Positions 9,237-22,160 of a stretch of DNA of 64,000 nucleotides are shown here, in pieces; positions within the stretch are counted from its first letter, which is position 1; every line of letters begins with the position of its first letter. Made by a program: the position numbers and the translations under genes. Under the pieces are notes generated by a model. The model did no database searches and was not told the origin of the DNA. It worked only from the letters and a program-made list of their open reading frames with translations. The DNA comes from Paragorgia papillata (Eukaryota; Cnidaria; Anthozoa; Scleralcyonacea; Coralliidae): positions 1,793,501 through 1,857,500 of the forward strand of contig JAWNZC010000103.1 of the NCBI GenBank assembly GCA_035771165.1, read 5' to 3'.

Positions 9237-12200
9237 TTTTAGATTTTTGACCAGCCCAGCACTGTGTCAAAACTTTTGAGATTTTTTGACCACCACGGGC
9301 CTGCAACAAAATTTTGATATTTTTTGACCACCCCAGCACTGCGTCAAAAGTTTTGAGATTTCTTGACCACCCCGGGCCTGCAACAAAATTTTGAAATTTT
9401 TTGACCACCCCATCCATGCGACAAAATTTTGAGATTTTTTGACCACCCCCAGCACTGCGCCAAAAGTTTTGAGAATTTTTGACCAACCCGGGCCTGCAAC
9501 AAAATTTTGAAATTTTTTAACCACCCCGGCCATGCCACAAAACTTTGAGATTTTTTTGACCACCCCAGCACTGCGTCGAAAGTTTTGAGATTTTTCGACC
9601 AACCCGGCCCTGCGACAAAATTTTGCGATTTTTTGACCACCCCAGCACTGCGTCAAATGTTTTGAGATTTTTTGACAAACCCGGCCCTGCGACAAAATTT
9701 TGAGATTTCTTGACCACCCCAGCACTGCGTCAAAAGTTTTGAGATTTTTTGACCACCCCGGGCCTGCAACAAGATTTTTAAATTTCTTCACAACCCCGGC
9801 GATGCGACAAAATTTTGAGCTTTTTGACCACCCCAGCACTGCGTCAAAAGTTTTCAGATTTTTGAAAAACCCGGCCCTGCAACAAAATTTTGAAATTTTT
9901 TGACCACCCCAGCACTGCGTCAAACGTTTTGAGATGTTTTGACCACCCCGGGCCTGCAACAAGAGTTTGAAATTTTTTGGCCACCCCAGCCATGCGACAA
10001 AAGTTTGAAATTTTTTGGCCACCCCAGCACTGCGTCAAACGTTTTGAGATTTTTTGACCGACCCGGCCCTGCGACAAAATTTTCAGATTTTTGACCACCC
10101 CAGCACTGCGTCAGAAGTTTTGAGACGTTTTGACCACCCCGGCGCTGCAACAAAATTTTGAAATGTTTTGACTGCCCCGGGCTTGCGGCAACATTTTGAG
10201 ATTTTTGACCACCCCGGGCCTGGAACAAAATTTAAAAATTTTTTTACCATCCCGGCCTTGCGACAACATTTTGAGATTTTTTGACCACCCCAGCACTGCG
10301 TGAAAAGTTTTGAGAATTTTTGACCAACCCGGCGCTGCGACAAAATTTTGCGATTTTTTGACCGCCCCAGGCTTGCGACAAAATTTTGAGATTTTTGACC
10401 ACCCCGGGCCTAGAACAAAATTTTAAAATTTTTTTACCATCCCGGCCATGCGACAACATTTTGAGATTTTTTGACCACCCCAGCACTGCGTGAAAAGTTT
10501 TGAGATTTTTTGACCAACCCGGCCCTGCGACAAAATTTTGAGATTTTTTGACCACCCCAGAAATGCGTCAAAAGTTTTGAGATTTTTTGACCACCCCGGC
10601 GCTGCGTCAAAATGTTGAGATTTTTTGACCATCCCGGGCCTGTAACAAAATTTGGAAATTTTTTCACCACCCCGGGCCTGCAACAAAATTTGAGATTTTT
10701 GACCACCCCGGGCCTGGAACAAAATTTCGAAATTTTTTTACCATCCCGGCCATGGGACAAAATCTTGAGATTTTTTCACCACCCCAGCACTGTGTCAAAA
10801 GTTTTGAGATTTTTTGACCACCCCGGGCCTGCAACAAAATTTTGATATTTTTTGACCACCCCAGCACTGCGTCAAAAGTTTTGAGATTTCTTGACCACCC
10901 CGGGCCTGCAACAAAATTTTGAAATTTTTTGACCCACCCGGTCATCCGACAAAATTTTGAGATTTTTTGACCAGCCCGGCCCTGCGACAAATTTTTTAGG
11001 TTTTTGACCACCCCAGCACTGAGTAAAAAATGTTGAGATTTTTTGACCAACCCCGACCCGGCGACAAAATATTGAGATTTGTTGACCACTCCGGCGCTGC
11101 GACAAAATTTTGAAATTTTTTGACCACCCGGCCATGCGACAAAATTTGAGATTTTTTGATCACCCCAGCACTGCGTGAAAAGTTTTGAGATTTTTTGAAC
11201 AACCCGGCCTTGCGACAAAATTTTTAGATTTTTGACCACCCCGGCCTGCGACAAAATTTTGAGATTTTTGACCAACCCGGCCCTGCGACAAAATTGTGAG
11301 ATTTTTGACCACCCCGGCCTGCGACAAAATTTTGAGATTTTTGACCAAGCCGGCCCTGCAACAAAATTGTGAGATTTATTGGCCACCCCAGCGCTGCGAC
11401 ACAAGTTTGAGATTTTTAGGCCACCGCGGCCCTGCGACAAAATTTTTAGAATTTTGACCAGCCCAACACTGCGTCAAAAATGTTGAGATTTTTTTACCAA
11501 CCCGGCGCTGCGAGAAAATTTTGAGATTTTTTGACCACCCCAGCACTGCGTGAAAAGTTTTGAGATTTTTTCACCATCCCGGGCCTGCAACAAAATTTTG
11601 AAATTTTTTGACCACCCCGGCCATGCGACAAAATTTTCAGATTTTTTGACCACCCCAGCACTGCGTCAAAATTTTGAAATTTTTTGAGCACCCCGGCCAT
11701 GTGACAAAATTTTGATATTTTTTGAACACCCCAGCACTGCGGCAAAAGTTTTGAGATTTTTTGACCAAACCGGGCCTGCAACAAAATTTTGAATTTTTTT
11801 GGCCACCCAGGCCATGCGACAAAATTTGAGATTTTTTGAACACCCCAGACCGCGTCAAAAGTTTTGAGATCTTTTGACCCCAGCACCGCGTCAAAAGTTT
11901 TGAGATTTTTTGACTAACCCGGCCCTGCGACAAAATTTTGAAATCTTTTGACCACCCCAGCACTGCGTCAAAAGTTTTGGGATTTTTTGACCACCCCGGC
12001 GCTGCGTCAAAATGTTGAGATTTTTTGACCATCCCGGGCCTGTAACAAAATTTGGAAATTTTTTGACCACTCCGGGCCTGCAACAAAATTTTGAGATTTT
12101 TGACCACCCCGGGCCTGGAACAAAATTTCGAAATTTTTTTACCATCCCGGCCATGTGACAAAATTTTGAGATTTTTTCACATCCCCAGCACTGTGTCAAA

Positions 12201-15200
12201 ACTTTTGAGATTTTTTGACCACCACGGGCCTGCAACAAAATTTTGATATTTTTTGACCACCCAAGCACTGCGTCAAAAGTTTTGAGATTTCTTGACCACC
12301 CCGGGCCTGCAACAAAATTTTGAAATTTTTTGACCACCCCATCCATGCGACAAAATTTTGAGATTTTTTGACCACCCCCAGCACTGCGCCAAAAGTTTTG
12401 AGAATTTTTGACCAACCCGGGCCTGCAACAAAATTTTGAAATTTTTTAACCACCCCGGCCATGCCACAAAACTTTGAGATTTTTTGACCACCCCAGCACT
12501 GCGTCGAAAGTTTTGAGATTTTTCGACCAACCCGGCCCTGCGACAAAATTTTGCGATTTTTTGACCACCCCAGCACTGCGTCAAATGTTTTGAGATTTTT
12601 TGACAAACCCGGCCCTGCGACAAAATTTTGAGATTTCTTGACCACCCCAGCACTGCGTCAAAAGTTTTGAGATTTTTTGACCACCCCGGGCCTGCAACAA
12701 GATTTTTAAATTTCTTCACAACCCCGGCGATGCGACAAAATTTTGAGCTTTTTGACCACCCCAGCACTGCGTCAAAAGTTTTCAGATTTTTGACAAACCC
12801 GGCCCTGCAACAAAATTTTGAAATTTTTTGACCACCCCAGCACTGCGTCAAACGTTTTGAGATGTTTTGACCACCCCGGGCCTGCAACAAGAGTTTGAAA
12901 TTTTTTGGCCACCCCAGCCATGCGTCAAACGTTTTGAGATTTTTTGACCGACCCGGCCCTGCGACAAAATTTTCAGATTTTTGACCACCCCAGCACTGCG
13001 TCAGAAGTTTTGAGACGTTTTGACCACCCCGGCGCTGCAACAAAATTTTGAAATGTTTTGACTGCCCCGGGCTTGCGGCAAAATTTTGAGATTTTTGACC
13101 ACCCCGGGCCTGGAACAAAATTTAAAAATTTTTTTACCATCCCGGCCTTGCGACAACATTTTGAGATTTTTTGACCACCCCAGCACTGCGTGAAAAGTTT
13201 TGAGATTTTTTGACCAACCCGGCGCTGCGACAAAATTTTGCGATTTTTTGACCGCCCCAGGCTTGCGACAAAATTTTGAGATTTTTGACCACCACGGGCC
13301 TGGAACAAAATTTTAAAATTTCTTCACAACCCCGGCGATGCGACAAAATTTTGAGCTTTTTGATCACCCCAGCACTGCGTCAAAAGTTTTCAGATTTTTG
13401 ACAAACCCGGCCCTGCAACAAAATTTTGAAATTTTTTGACCACCCCAGCACTGCGTCAAACGTTTTGAGATGTTTTGACCACCCCGGGCCTGCAACAAGA
13501 GTTTGACATTTTTTGGCCACCCCAGCCATGCGACAAAAGTTTGAAATTTTTTGGCCACCCCGGCATTGCGACAAAATTTTCAGATTTTTTGACCACCCTA
13601 GAACTGCGTCAAACGTTTTGAGATTTTTTGACCACCCCGGTCATGCGACAAAATTTTGATATTTTTTGACCACCCCAGCACTGCGGCAAACGTTTTGAGA
13701 TTTTTTGACCACCCCAGCACTGCGTCAGAAGTTTTGAGACGTTTTGACCACCCCGGCGCTGCGTCAGAAGTTTTGAGACGTTTTGACCACCCCAGCGCTG
13801 CAACAAAATCTTGAAATGTTTTGACTGCCCCGGGCTTGCGGCAAAATTTTTAGATTTTTGACCACCCCGGGCCTGGAACAAAATTTAAAATATTTTTTAC
13901 CATCCCGGCCATGCGACAACATTTTGAGATTTTTTGACCACCCCAGCACTGCGTGAAAAGTTTTGAGATTTTTTGACCAACCCGGCCCTGCGACAAAATT
14001 TTGCGATTTTTTGACCGCCCCAGGCTTGCGACAAAATTTTGAGATTTTTTGACCAACCCGGCCCTGCGACAAAATTTTGAGATTTTTTGACCACCCCAGC
14101 ACTGCGTCAAAAGTTTTGAGATTTTTTGACCACCCAGAAATGCGTCAAAAGTTTTGAGATTTTTTGACCACCCCGGCGCTGCGTCAAAATCTTGAGATTT
14201 TTTGACCATCCCGGGCCTGTAACAAAATTTGGAAATTTTTTGACCACCCCGGGCCTCCAACAAAATTTTGAGATTTTTGACCACCCCGGGCCTGGAACAA
14301 AATTTGGAAATTTTTTGACCGCCCCGGTCATACGACAAAATTTTGAGATTTTTTGACGAGCCCGGCCCTGCGAGAAATTTTTTAGGTTTTTGACCACCCC
14401 AGCACTGCGTAAAAAATGTTGAGATTTTTTGACCAACCCCGACCCGGCGAGAAAATATTGAGATTTGTTGACCACTCCGGCGCTGCGACAAAATTTTGAA
14501 ATTTTTTGACCACCGGGCCATGCGACAAAATTTGAGATTTTTTGATCACCTCAGCACTGCGTGAAAAGTTTTGAGATTTTTTGAACAACCCGGCCTTGCG
14601 ACAAAATTTTTAGATTTTTGACCACCCCGGCCTGCGACAAAATTTTGAGATTTTTGACCAACCCGGCCCTGCGACAAAATTGTGAGATTTTTGACCACCC
14701 CAGCGCTGCGACACAAGTTTGAGATATTTTGGCCACCGCGGCCCTGCGACAAAATTTTTAGATTTTTGACCAGCCCAACACTGCGTCAAAAATGTTGAGA
14801 TTTTTTGAACAACCCGGCCTTGCGACAAAATTTTTAGATTTTTGACCACCCCGGCCTGCGACAAAATTTTGAGATTTTTGACCAACCCGGCCCTGCGACA
14901 AAATTGTGAGATTTATTGGCCACCCCAGCGCTGCGACACAAGTTTGAGATTTTTTGGCCACCGCGGCCCTGCGACAAAATTTTTAGATTTTTGATCAGCC
15001 TAACACTGCGTCAAAAATGTTGAAATTTTTTGACCACCCCAGCACTGCGTGAAAAGTTTTGAAATTTTTTGACCACCCCACCACTGCGTCATAAGTTTTG
15101 AGATTTTTTCACCACCCCGGGCCTGCAACAAAATTTTTAAATTTTTTGAGCACCCCGGCCATGTGACCAAATTTTGGTATTTTTTGAACACCCCAGCACT

Positions 15201-18200
15201 GCGTCAAAAGTTTTGAGATGTTTTGACCACCCCGGGCCTGCAACAAAATTTTGAAATTTTTTGACCGCCCCGGTCATGCGACAAAATTTTGAGATTTTTT
15301 GACCAGCCCGGCCCTGCGAGAAATTTTTTAGGTTTTTGACCACCCCAGCACTGCGTAAAAAATGTTGAGATTTTTTGACCAACCCCGACCCGGCGACAAA
15401 ATATTGAGATTTGTTGACCACTCCGGCGCTGCGACAAAATTTTGAAATTTTTTGACCACCCGGCCATGCGACAAAATTTGAGATTTTTTGATCACCCCAG
15501 CACTGCGTGAAAAGTTTTGAGATTTTTTGAACAACCCGGCCTTGCGACAAAATTTTTAGAATTTTGACCACCCCGGCCTGCGGCAAAATTTTGAGATTTT
15601 TGACCAACCCGGCCCTGCGACAAAATTGTGAGATTTATTGGCCACCCCAGCGCTGCGACACAAGTTTGAGATATTTTGGCCACCGCGGCCCTGCGACAAA
15701 ATTTTTAGATTTTTGACCAGCCCAACACTGCGTCAAAAATGTTGAGATTTTTTGAACAACCCGGCCTTGCGACAAAATTTTTAGATTTTTGACCACCCCG
15801 GCCTGCGACAAAATTTTGAGATTTTTGACCAACCCGGCCCTGCGACAAAATTGTGAGATTTATTGGCCACCCCAGCGCTGCGACACAAGTTTGAGATTTT
15901 TTGGCCACCGCGGCCCTGCGACAAAATTTTTAGATTTTTGACCAGCCTAACACTGCGTCAAAAATGTTGAGATTTTTTGACCACCCCAGCACTGCGTGAA
16001 AAGTTTTGAAATTTTTTGACCACCCCACCACTGCGTCATAAGTTTTGAGATTTTTTCACCACCCCGGGCCTGCAACAAAATTTTTAAATTTTTTGAGCAC
16101 CCCGGCCATGTGACCAAATTTTGGTATTTTTTGAACACCCCAGCACTGCGTCAAAAGTTTTGAGATGTTTTGACCACCCCGGTCATGCGACAAAATTTTG
16201 CGATTTTTTGACCGCCCCAGGCTTGCGACAAAATTTTGAGATTTTTTGACCAACCCGGCCCTGCGACAAAATTTTGAGATTTTTTGACCACCCCAGCACT
16301 GCGTCAAAAGTTTTGAGATTTTTTGACCACCCAGAAATGCGTCAAAAGTTTTGAGATTTTTTGACCACCCCGGCGCTGCGTCAAAATCTTGAGATTTTTT
16401 GACCATCCCGGGCCTGTAACAAAATTTGGAAATTTTTTGACCACCCCGGGCCTCCAACAAAATTTTGAGATTTTTGACCACCCCGGGCCTGGAACAAAAT
16501 TTGGAAATTTTTTGACCGCCCCGGTCATACGACAAAATTTTGAGATTTTTTGACGAGCCCGGCCCTGCGAGAAATTTTTTAGGTTTTTGACCACCCCAGC
16601 ACTGCGTAAAAAATGTTGAGATTTTTTGACCAACCCCGACCCGGCGAGAAAATATTGAGATTTGTTGACCACTCCGGCGCTGCGACAAAATTTTGAAATT
16701 TTTTGACCACCGGGCCATGCGACAAAATTTGAGATTTTTTGATCACCTCAGCACTGCGTGAAAAGTTTTGAGATTTTTTGAACAACCCGGCCTTGCGACA
16801 AAATTTTTAGATTTTTGACCACCCCGGCCTGCGACAAAATTTTGAGATTTTTGACCAACCCGGCCCTGCGACAAAATTGTGAGATTTTTGACCACCCCAG
16901 CGCTGCGACACAAGTTTGAGATATTTTGGCCACCGCGGCCCTGCGACAAAATTTTTAGATTTTTGACCAGCCAACACTGCGTCAAAAATGTTGAGATTTT
17001 TTGAACAACCCGGCCTTGCGACAAAATTTTTAGATTTTTGACCACCCCGGCCTGCGACAAAATTTTGAGATTTTTGACCAACCCGGCCCTGCGACAAAAT
17101 TGTGAGATTTATTGGCCACCCCAGCGCTGCGACACAAGTTTGAGATTTTTTGGCCACCGCGGCCCTGCGACAAAATTTTTAGATTTTTGATCAGCCTAAC
17201 ACTGCGTCAAAAATGTTGAGATTTTTTGACCACCCCAGCACTGCGTGAAAAGTTTTGAAATTTTTTGACCACCCCACCACTGCGTTATAAGTTTTGAGAT
17301 TTTTTCACCACCCCGGGCCTGCAACAAAATTTTTAAATTTTTTGAGCACCCCGGCCATGTGACCAAATTTTGGTATTTTTTGAACACCCCAGCACTGCGT
17401 CAAAAGTTTTGAGATGTTTTGACCACCCCGGGCCTGCAACAAAATTTTGAAATTTTTTGACCGCCCCGGTCATGCGACAAAATTTTGAGATTTTTTGACC
17501 AGCCCGGCCCTGCGAGAAATTTTTTAGGTTTTTGACCACCCCAGCACTGCGTAAAAAATGTTGAGATTTTTTGACCAACCCCGACCCGGCGACAAAATAT
17601 TGAGATTTGTTGACCACTCCGGCGCTGCGACAAAATTTTGAAATTTTTTGACCACCCGGCCATGCGACAAAATTTGAGATTTTTTGATCACCCCAGCACT
17701 GCGTGAAAAGTTTTGAGATTTTTTGAACAACCCGGCCTTGCGACAAAATTTTTTAGAATTTTGACCACCCCGGCCTGCGGCAAAATTTTGAGATTTTTGA
17801 CCAACCCGGCCCTGCGACAAAATTGTGAGATTTATTGGCCACCCCAGCGCTGCGACACAAGTTTGAGATATTTTGGCCACCGCGGCCCTGCGACAAAATT
17901 TTTAGATTTTTGACCAGCCCAACACTGCGTCAAAAATGTTGAGATTTTTTGAACAACCCGGCCTTGCGACAAAATTTTTAGATTTTTGACCACCCCGGCC
18001 TGCGACAAAATTTTGAGATTTTTGACCAACCCGGCCCTGCGACAAAATTGTGAGATTTATTGGCCACCCCAGCGCTGCGACACAAGTTTGAGATTTTTTG
18101 GCCACCGCGGCCCTGCGACAAAATTTTTAGATTTTTGACCAGCCTAACACTGCGTCAAAAATGTTGAGATTTTTTGACCACCCCAGCACTGCGTGAAAAG

Positions 18201-20768
18201 TTTTGAAATTTTTTGACCACCCCACCACTGCGTCATAAGTTTTGAGATTTTTTCACCACCCCGGGCCTGCAACAAAATTTTTAAATTTTTTGAGCACCCC
18301 GGCCATGTGACCAAATTTTGGTATTTTTTGAACACCCCAGCACTGCGTCAAAAGTTTTGAGATGTTTTGACCACCCCGGGCCTGCAACAAAATTTTGAAA
18401 TTTTTTGACCCCCCCGGTCATGCGACAAAATTTTGAGATTTTTTGACCAGCCCGGCCCTGCGAGAAATTTTTTAGGTTTTTGACAACCCCAGCACTGCGT
18501 AAAAAATGTTGAGATTTTTTGACCAACCCCGACCCGGCGACAAAATATTGAGATTTGTTGACCACTCCGGCGCTGCGACAAAATTTTGAAATTTTTTGAC
18601 CACCCGGCCATGCGACAAAATTTGAGATTTTTTGATCACCCCAGCACTGCGTGAAAAGTTTTGAGATTTTTTGAACAACCCGGCCTTGCGACAAAATTTT
18701 TAGAATTTTGACCACCCCGGCCTGCGGCAAAATTTTGAGATTTTTGACCAACCCGGCCCTGCGACAAAATTGTGAGATTTATTGGCCACCCCAGCGCTGC
18801 GACACAAGTTTGAGATTTTTTGGCCACCGCGGCCCTGCGACAAAATTTTATAGATTTTTGACCAGCCCAACACTGCGTCAAAAATGTTGAGATTTTTTGA
18901 CCAACCCGGCGCTGCGAGAAAATTTTGAGATTTTTTGACCACCCCAGCACTGCGTGAAAAGTTTTGAAATTTTTTGACCACCCCACCACTGCGTCAAAAG
19001 TTTTGTGATTTTTTCACAACCCCGGGCCTGCAACAAAATTTTGAAATTTTTTGACCACCCCGGCCATGCGACAAAATTTTGAGATTTTTTGACCACCCCA
19101 GCACTGCGTCAAAAGTTTTGAGATGTTTTGACCACCCCGGGCCTGCAACAAAATTTTTAGATTTTTGACCACCCCAGCACTGCGTAAAAAATGTTGAGAT
19201 TTTTTGACCAACCCCGGCCCGGCCACAAAATATTGAGAGTTGTTGACCTCTCCGGCGCTGCGACAAAATTTTGAAATTTTTTGACCACCCCGGCCATGCG
19301 ACAAAATTTGAGATTTTTTGACCACCCCAGCACTGCGTGAAAAGTTTTGAGATTTTTTGAACAACCCGGCCTTGCGACAAAATTTTTAGATTTTTGACCA
19401 ATCCGGCCTGCGACAAAATTTTGAGATTTTTGACCAACCCGGCCCTGCGACAAAATTGTGAGATTTATTGGCCACCCCAGCGCTGCGACAAAAGTTTGAG
19501 ATTTTTTGACCACCGCGGCCCTGCGACAAAATTTTTAGATTTTTGACCAGCCCAGCACTGCGTCAAAAATGTAGAGATTTTTTGACCAACCCGGCTCTGC
19601 GACAAAATTTTGAGATTTTTTGACCAGCCCAGCACTGCGTCAAAAATGTAGAGATTTTCTGACCAACCCGGCTCTGCGACAAAGTTTGAGATTTTCTGAC
19701 TACCCCAGCACTGCGTGAAAAGTTTTTAGATTTTTTGACCACCGCGGCCTTGCGACAAAACTTTTAGATTTTTGACCACCCCGGCCTGCGAGAAAATTTT
19801 GAGATTTTTGACCAACCCAGCCCTGCGACAAAATTGTCAGATTTATTGGCCACCCCAGCGTTGGGACAAAATTTTGAGATTTTTTGACCACTCCGGGCCT
19901 GCAACAAAATTTTGAGATTTTTGACCACACCGGCCATGGCACAAAATTTTGAGATTTTTTGACCACCCCAGCAGTGCGTCAAAAGTTTTGAGATTTTTGG
20001 ACCAACCCGGCCCTGCGACAAAATTTTGGGGTTTATTGACCACCCCAGCGCTGCCACAAAAATGTTGAGATTTTTTGACTAACCCGGCACGGCGAAAAAA
20101 TATAGAGATTTATTGACCACCCCGGCGCTGCGACAAAATTTTGAATTGTTTTGATCACCCAGGCCATGCGACAAAATTTGAGATTTTTTGACCACACCAG
20201 CACTGTGTCAAAAGTTTTGAGACTTTTTGACCAATCCAGCGCTGCGACAAAATTTTTAGACATATTTTGACCACCCCAGCATTGCGCCAAAAGTCTTGAG
20301 ATTTTTTGACCACCCATGCCCTGCGACAAAATTTTTAGATTTTTCACCACCCCGGCCCTGCGACAAAATTTTGAGATTTGTTGACCACCCTGGCGATGCT
20401 ACAAAATTTTGAGATTTTTTGACCACCCCGGGCTGCAAGAAAATTTTGAGATTTTTTGAACACCCCAGCACTGCGTCAAAAGTCTTAAGATTTTTTTACC
20501 ACACCAGCACTGCGTCAAACGCCTTGAGATTTTTTGACTCCCACGGCCGGGCGACAAAGTTTGAGATTTTTTTGACCAACCCGACCCTGCGACAAAATTT
20601 AGTGGTTTTTTGACCACCCCAGCACTGCGTGAAAAGTTTTGACATTTTTTGACCAACCCGGCCCTGCGACAAAACTTTGAGATTTTTTGACCACCACTGA
20701 ACTGCGTCAAAAGTTTTGAGATTTTTTGACTATCCCGGCCCTGCGAGGAAATTTAGAATTTTTTGACC
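9228..20768. repeat. Satellite array, 38-bp unit with higher-order repeats
   Basis: About 300 tandem units of 38 bp share GATTTTTTGACCACCCC and GCGACAAAATTTTGA, with variable middles (GGCCATG, AGCACT, GGGCCT, GGCGCT). Units are ordered into longer repeats. A block at about 9,237-10,000 recurs at about 12,170-12,960 (offset near 2.93 kb), and blocks from about 14.1 kb onward recur with offsets near 947-948, 1,249 and 2,197 bp. Because the unit has no stop codon in any of the three frames on one strand, long frames appear there. They are artefacts. The array truncates the Penelope fragment on the left and abuts the 174-bp satellite on the right. Confidence 0.97.
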
Positions 20769-20859
20769 GAAACAACACATTTGTAGTGATTCCCTCAACT
20801 TTTCAATTTTGGCAGTTTTGCCACGTTCGAAATGTTAAAAAACGCTTATCTCGCCATTC
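20769..20859. repeat. Left fragment of the 174-bp satellite
   Basis: AACAACACATTTGTAGTGATTCCC to CGCCATTC matches units of the array that resumes at 41,563. It is the part of the target unit left of the Polinton and shows that the element inserted inside this satellite, about 95 bp from its junction with the 38-bp satellite. Confidence 0.95.
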
Positions 20860-20865
20860 TGAGTC
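20860..20865. repeat. Polinton target site duplication, left copy
   Basis: TGAGTC directly precedes the first base of the terminal repeat and is repeated directly after the other end at 41,563-41,568. Six base pairs is the standard Polinton duplication length. TGAGTC occurs in most satellite units nearby, so it was part of the target. Confidence 0.97.
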
Positions 20866-21030
20866 AGTAGTGTAAAAAGGCCGATCCTGGCTAACTTTGT
20901 CCAGACATCGTGGCGCCAGTAAACCCCCCTTGGGGGTGCCCGGAAGCCGACCTGTCTGGAACCCCCCTGGCCAAATCCCTCGCCTGCGACTTGTCAAAAC
21001 TTCCAAAGACTCCACAGACCAAGAATTCCA

Positions 21031-21264
21031 AAACCTGAGCCCAAAGAATTTCCAAACCTGAGCCCAAAAAATTTCCATTCCGCTGACCAAGAATTCCGAA
21101 ACCTGAGCCCCAAGAATTTCCAAGAATTTCCAAACCTGAGCCCCAAAGTTTTTCTTGCCAATTATTTTCCAAACCTGAGCCCAAAGTTTTTCGACAAGAA
21201 TTTCCATTCCGCTGACCAAATATTTTCGAAACCTGAGCCCCAAGAATTTTTGAAACCTGAGCCC
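21031..21264. repeat. Subterminal iterons AAACCTGAGCCC, seven copies
   Basis: Direct copies start at 21,031, 21,054, 21,099, 21,132, 21,171, 21,229 and 21,253. They are mixed with AAGAATTTCC, TTTCCATTCCGCTGACC and AAAGTTTTTC segments. The set is repeated inverted in the right terminal repeat. Irregular 23-58 bp spacing is unlike a simple satellite and could mark protein-binding sites for integration or replication; the function is inferred only. Confidence 0.8.
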
Positions 21265-21420
21265 CCTTAAGTCTTTCGACAAGAATTTCGACAAGGATTT
21301 CCCTTCCGCTGCCCCCAGGCGGAGCTGGGTTTATGGTTGGGTAAGTGGTGGGTGGTTGGAGTAGTGGTTGAAGTGGTGGTTGGTTTAAAGGAATTGAATT
21401 TAAAGGGTCAAATTTTTAGG

Positions 21421-21432
21421 AGAAATAAAAGA
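21421..21432 (+). promoter_or_regulatory. A/T start motif at inner edge of left TIR
   Basis: AGAAATAAAAGA immediately precedes the ATG at 21,433. The same AATAAA-type motif stands before nearly every gene in the element. Here no gene lies upstream, so it cannot be a polyadenylation signal for a preceding gene. Confidence 0.6.
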
Positions 21433-22089
21433 ATGACTGGAAGAAAATTAACAGCTACAGAAATGATTGAAATATACAAAAGCACCATTGAAGAGGAAAA
21501 ACGTATGGATGAATGGAGCGAAAAAGAAAGAATCTACTTTAGAAACAATGAGATGCCAGAAGGATTTCCACTAATCCCACTATTTCTTGGCTACATAGTC
21601 TATAACGAACAAGGGGAAGAAATAGCCGAGTTTGAAGATATGTCGGAGATGCTTTCCGTGTGGGATCCCAAAACACTAAGATGGGATGAAGACGAAGATG
21701 CTTTTGTTATAATTGAAGAACCTGAAATAGTAGATGATGATGAAGCGGAAAGAATTTTTGAAATACCAGATGATGATGAAGAGGAAAGAATTTTTGAAAT
21801 ACCAGATGATGACGAAGCGGAAAGAATTTTTTTAGAATGGTTAGAAACAGAACAGAACTACTTTAGAGACAATGAAATGCCAGAAGGATTTCCAGAATGC
21901 CCACTAGATGAAGGCTATACAATCTACAACAAATATGGGGACAAGGAAGCCTGGTACAAAAGAATATCGGAGTTGTTCCAAAACTGGGACCCCAGGGTAC
22001 TAAAATATTACGAAGACGAAGAATTCTTTGTTATAATTGAAGAAAACCCCAGACACCTTCCAGAGTGCGATACCCTTTCTGAACTTTGA
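21433..22089 (+). CDS. Acidic two-module protein, left terminal gene
   Basis: 218 residues, very acidic, no known family. I chose the ATG at 21,433 because it directly follows the element's start motif; an earlier in-frame ATG at 21,337 would translate TIR sequence. The protein has two copies of a module of about 58 residues (about 39-96 and 147-203), each running NEMPEGFP, GY-[IT]-[VI]-YN, an SE-[ML]-[LF] segment, WDP and F-VIIEE. Between them lie three tandem copies of a 12-residue acidic repeat (AERIFEIPDDDE type). A third copy of the module is in the right terminal gene (40,204-40,995). It is followed by a strong hairpin. The role is unknown; position and shared promoter suggest co-expression with the right terminal gene. 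Confidence 0.85.
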   Translation: MTGRKLTATEMIEIYKSTIEEEKRMDEWSEKERIYFRNNEMPEGFPLIPLFLGYIVYNEQGEEIAEFEDMSEMLSVWDPKTLRWDEDEDAFVIIEEPEIVDDDEAERIFEIPDDDEEERIFEIPDDDEAERIFLEWLETEQNYFRDNEMPEGFPECPLDEGYTIYNKYGDKEAWYKRISELFQNWDPRVLKYYEDEEFFVIIEENPRHLPECDTLSEL

Positions 22090-22117
22090 AAAAAAAAACC
22101 AAGCTCCAAAGAAAAAT

Positions 22118-22141
22118 TTCCTATTCTAAAAAGAATAGGAA
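22118..22141 (+). terminator. Hairpin after left terminal gene
   Basis: TTCCTATTCT pairs perfectly with AGAATAGGAA around an AAAA loop, 29 bp after the stop codon. Almost the same stem stands after the right terminal gene at 40,166-40,191. Confidence 0.7.
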
Positions 22142-22160
22142 TTTTAACCATAAATAAACA

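Larger units (their letters stand above)
20866..21437. repeat. Polinton terminal inverted repeat, left
   Basis: This 572-bp repeat is inverted at 40,991-41,562. I found one mismatch, in the CCACAGACC / CCACTGACC segment near 21,011-21,019. It ends within the second codon of the first gene, so the promoter, leader and start codon of both terminal genes lie in the repeat. The inner part holds seven copies of AAACCTGAGCCC. Confidence 0.97.

Noticed and set aside
9228..20768. Many minus-strand open frames up to 281 residues reading as repeated lysine-, serine- and glycine-rich peptides
   Set aside because: The 38-bp unit lacks stops in all three frames of that strand, so frames are open by composition. 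There is no start context, splice pattern or domain.
9228..20768. CRISPR-like look of regular repeats with variable segments
   Set aside because: The variable parts are a few recurring variants of the same unit and the setting is an animal genome. It is a satellite.
20803..21294. Outward-reading 163-residue frame over the left TIR, with a counterpart on the right
   Set aside because: It crosses the element boundary into satellite sequence and consists of the iteron repeats. No family or start motif supports it.
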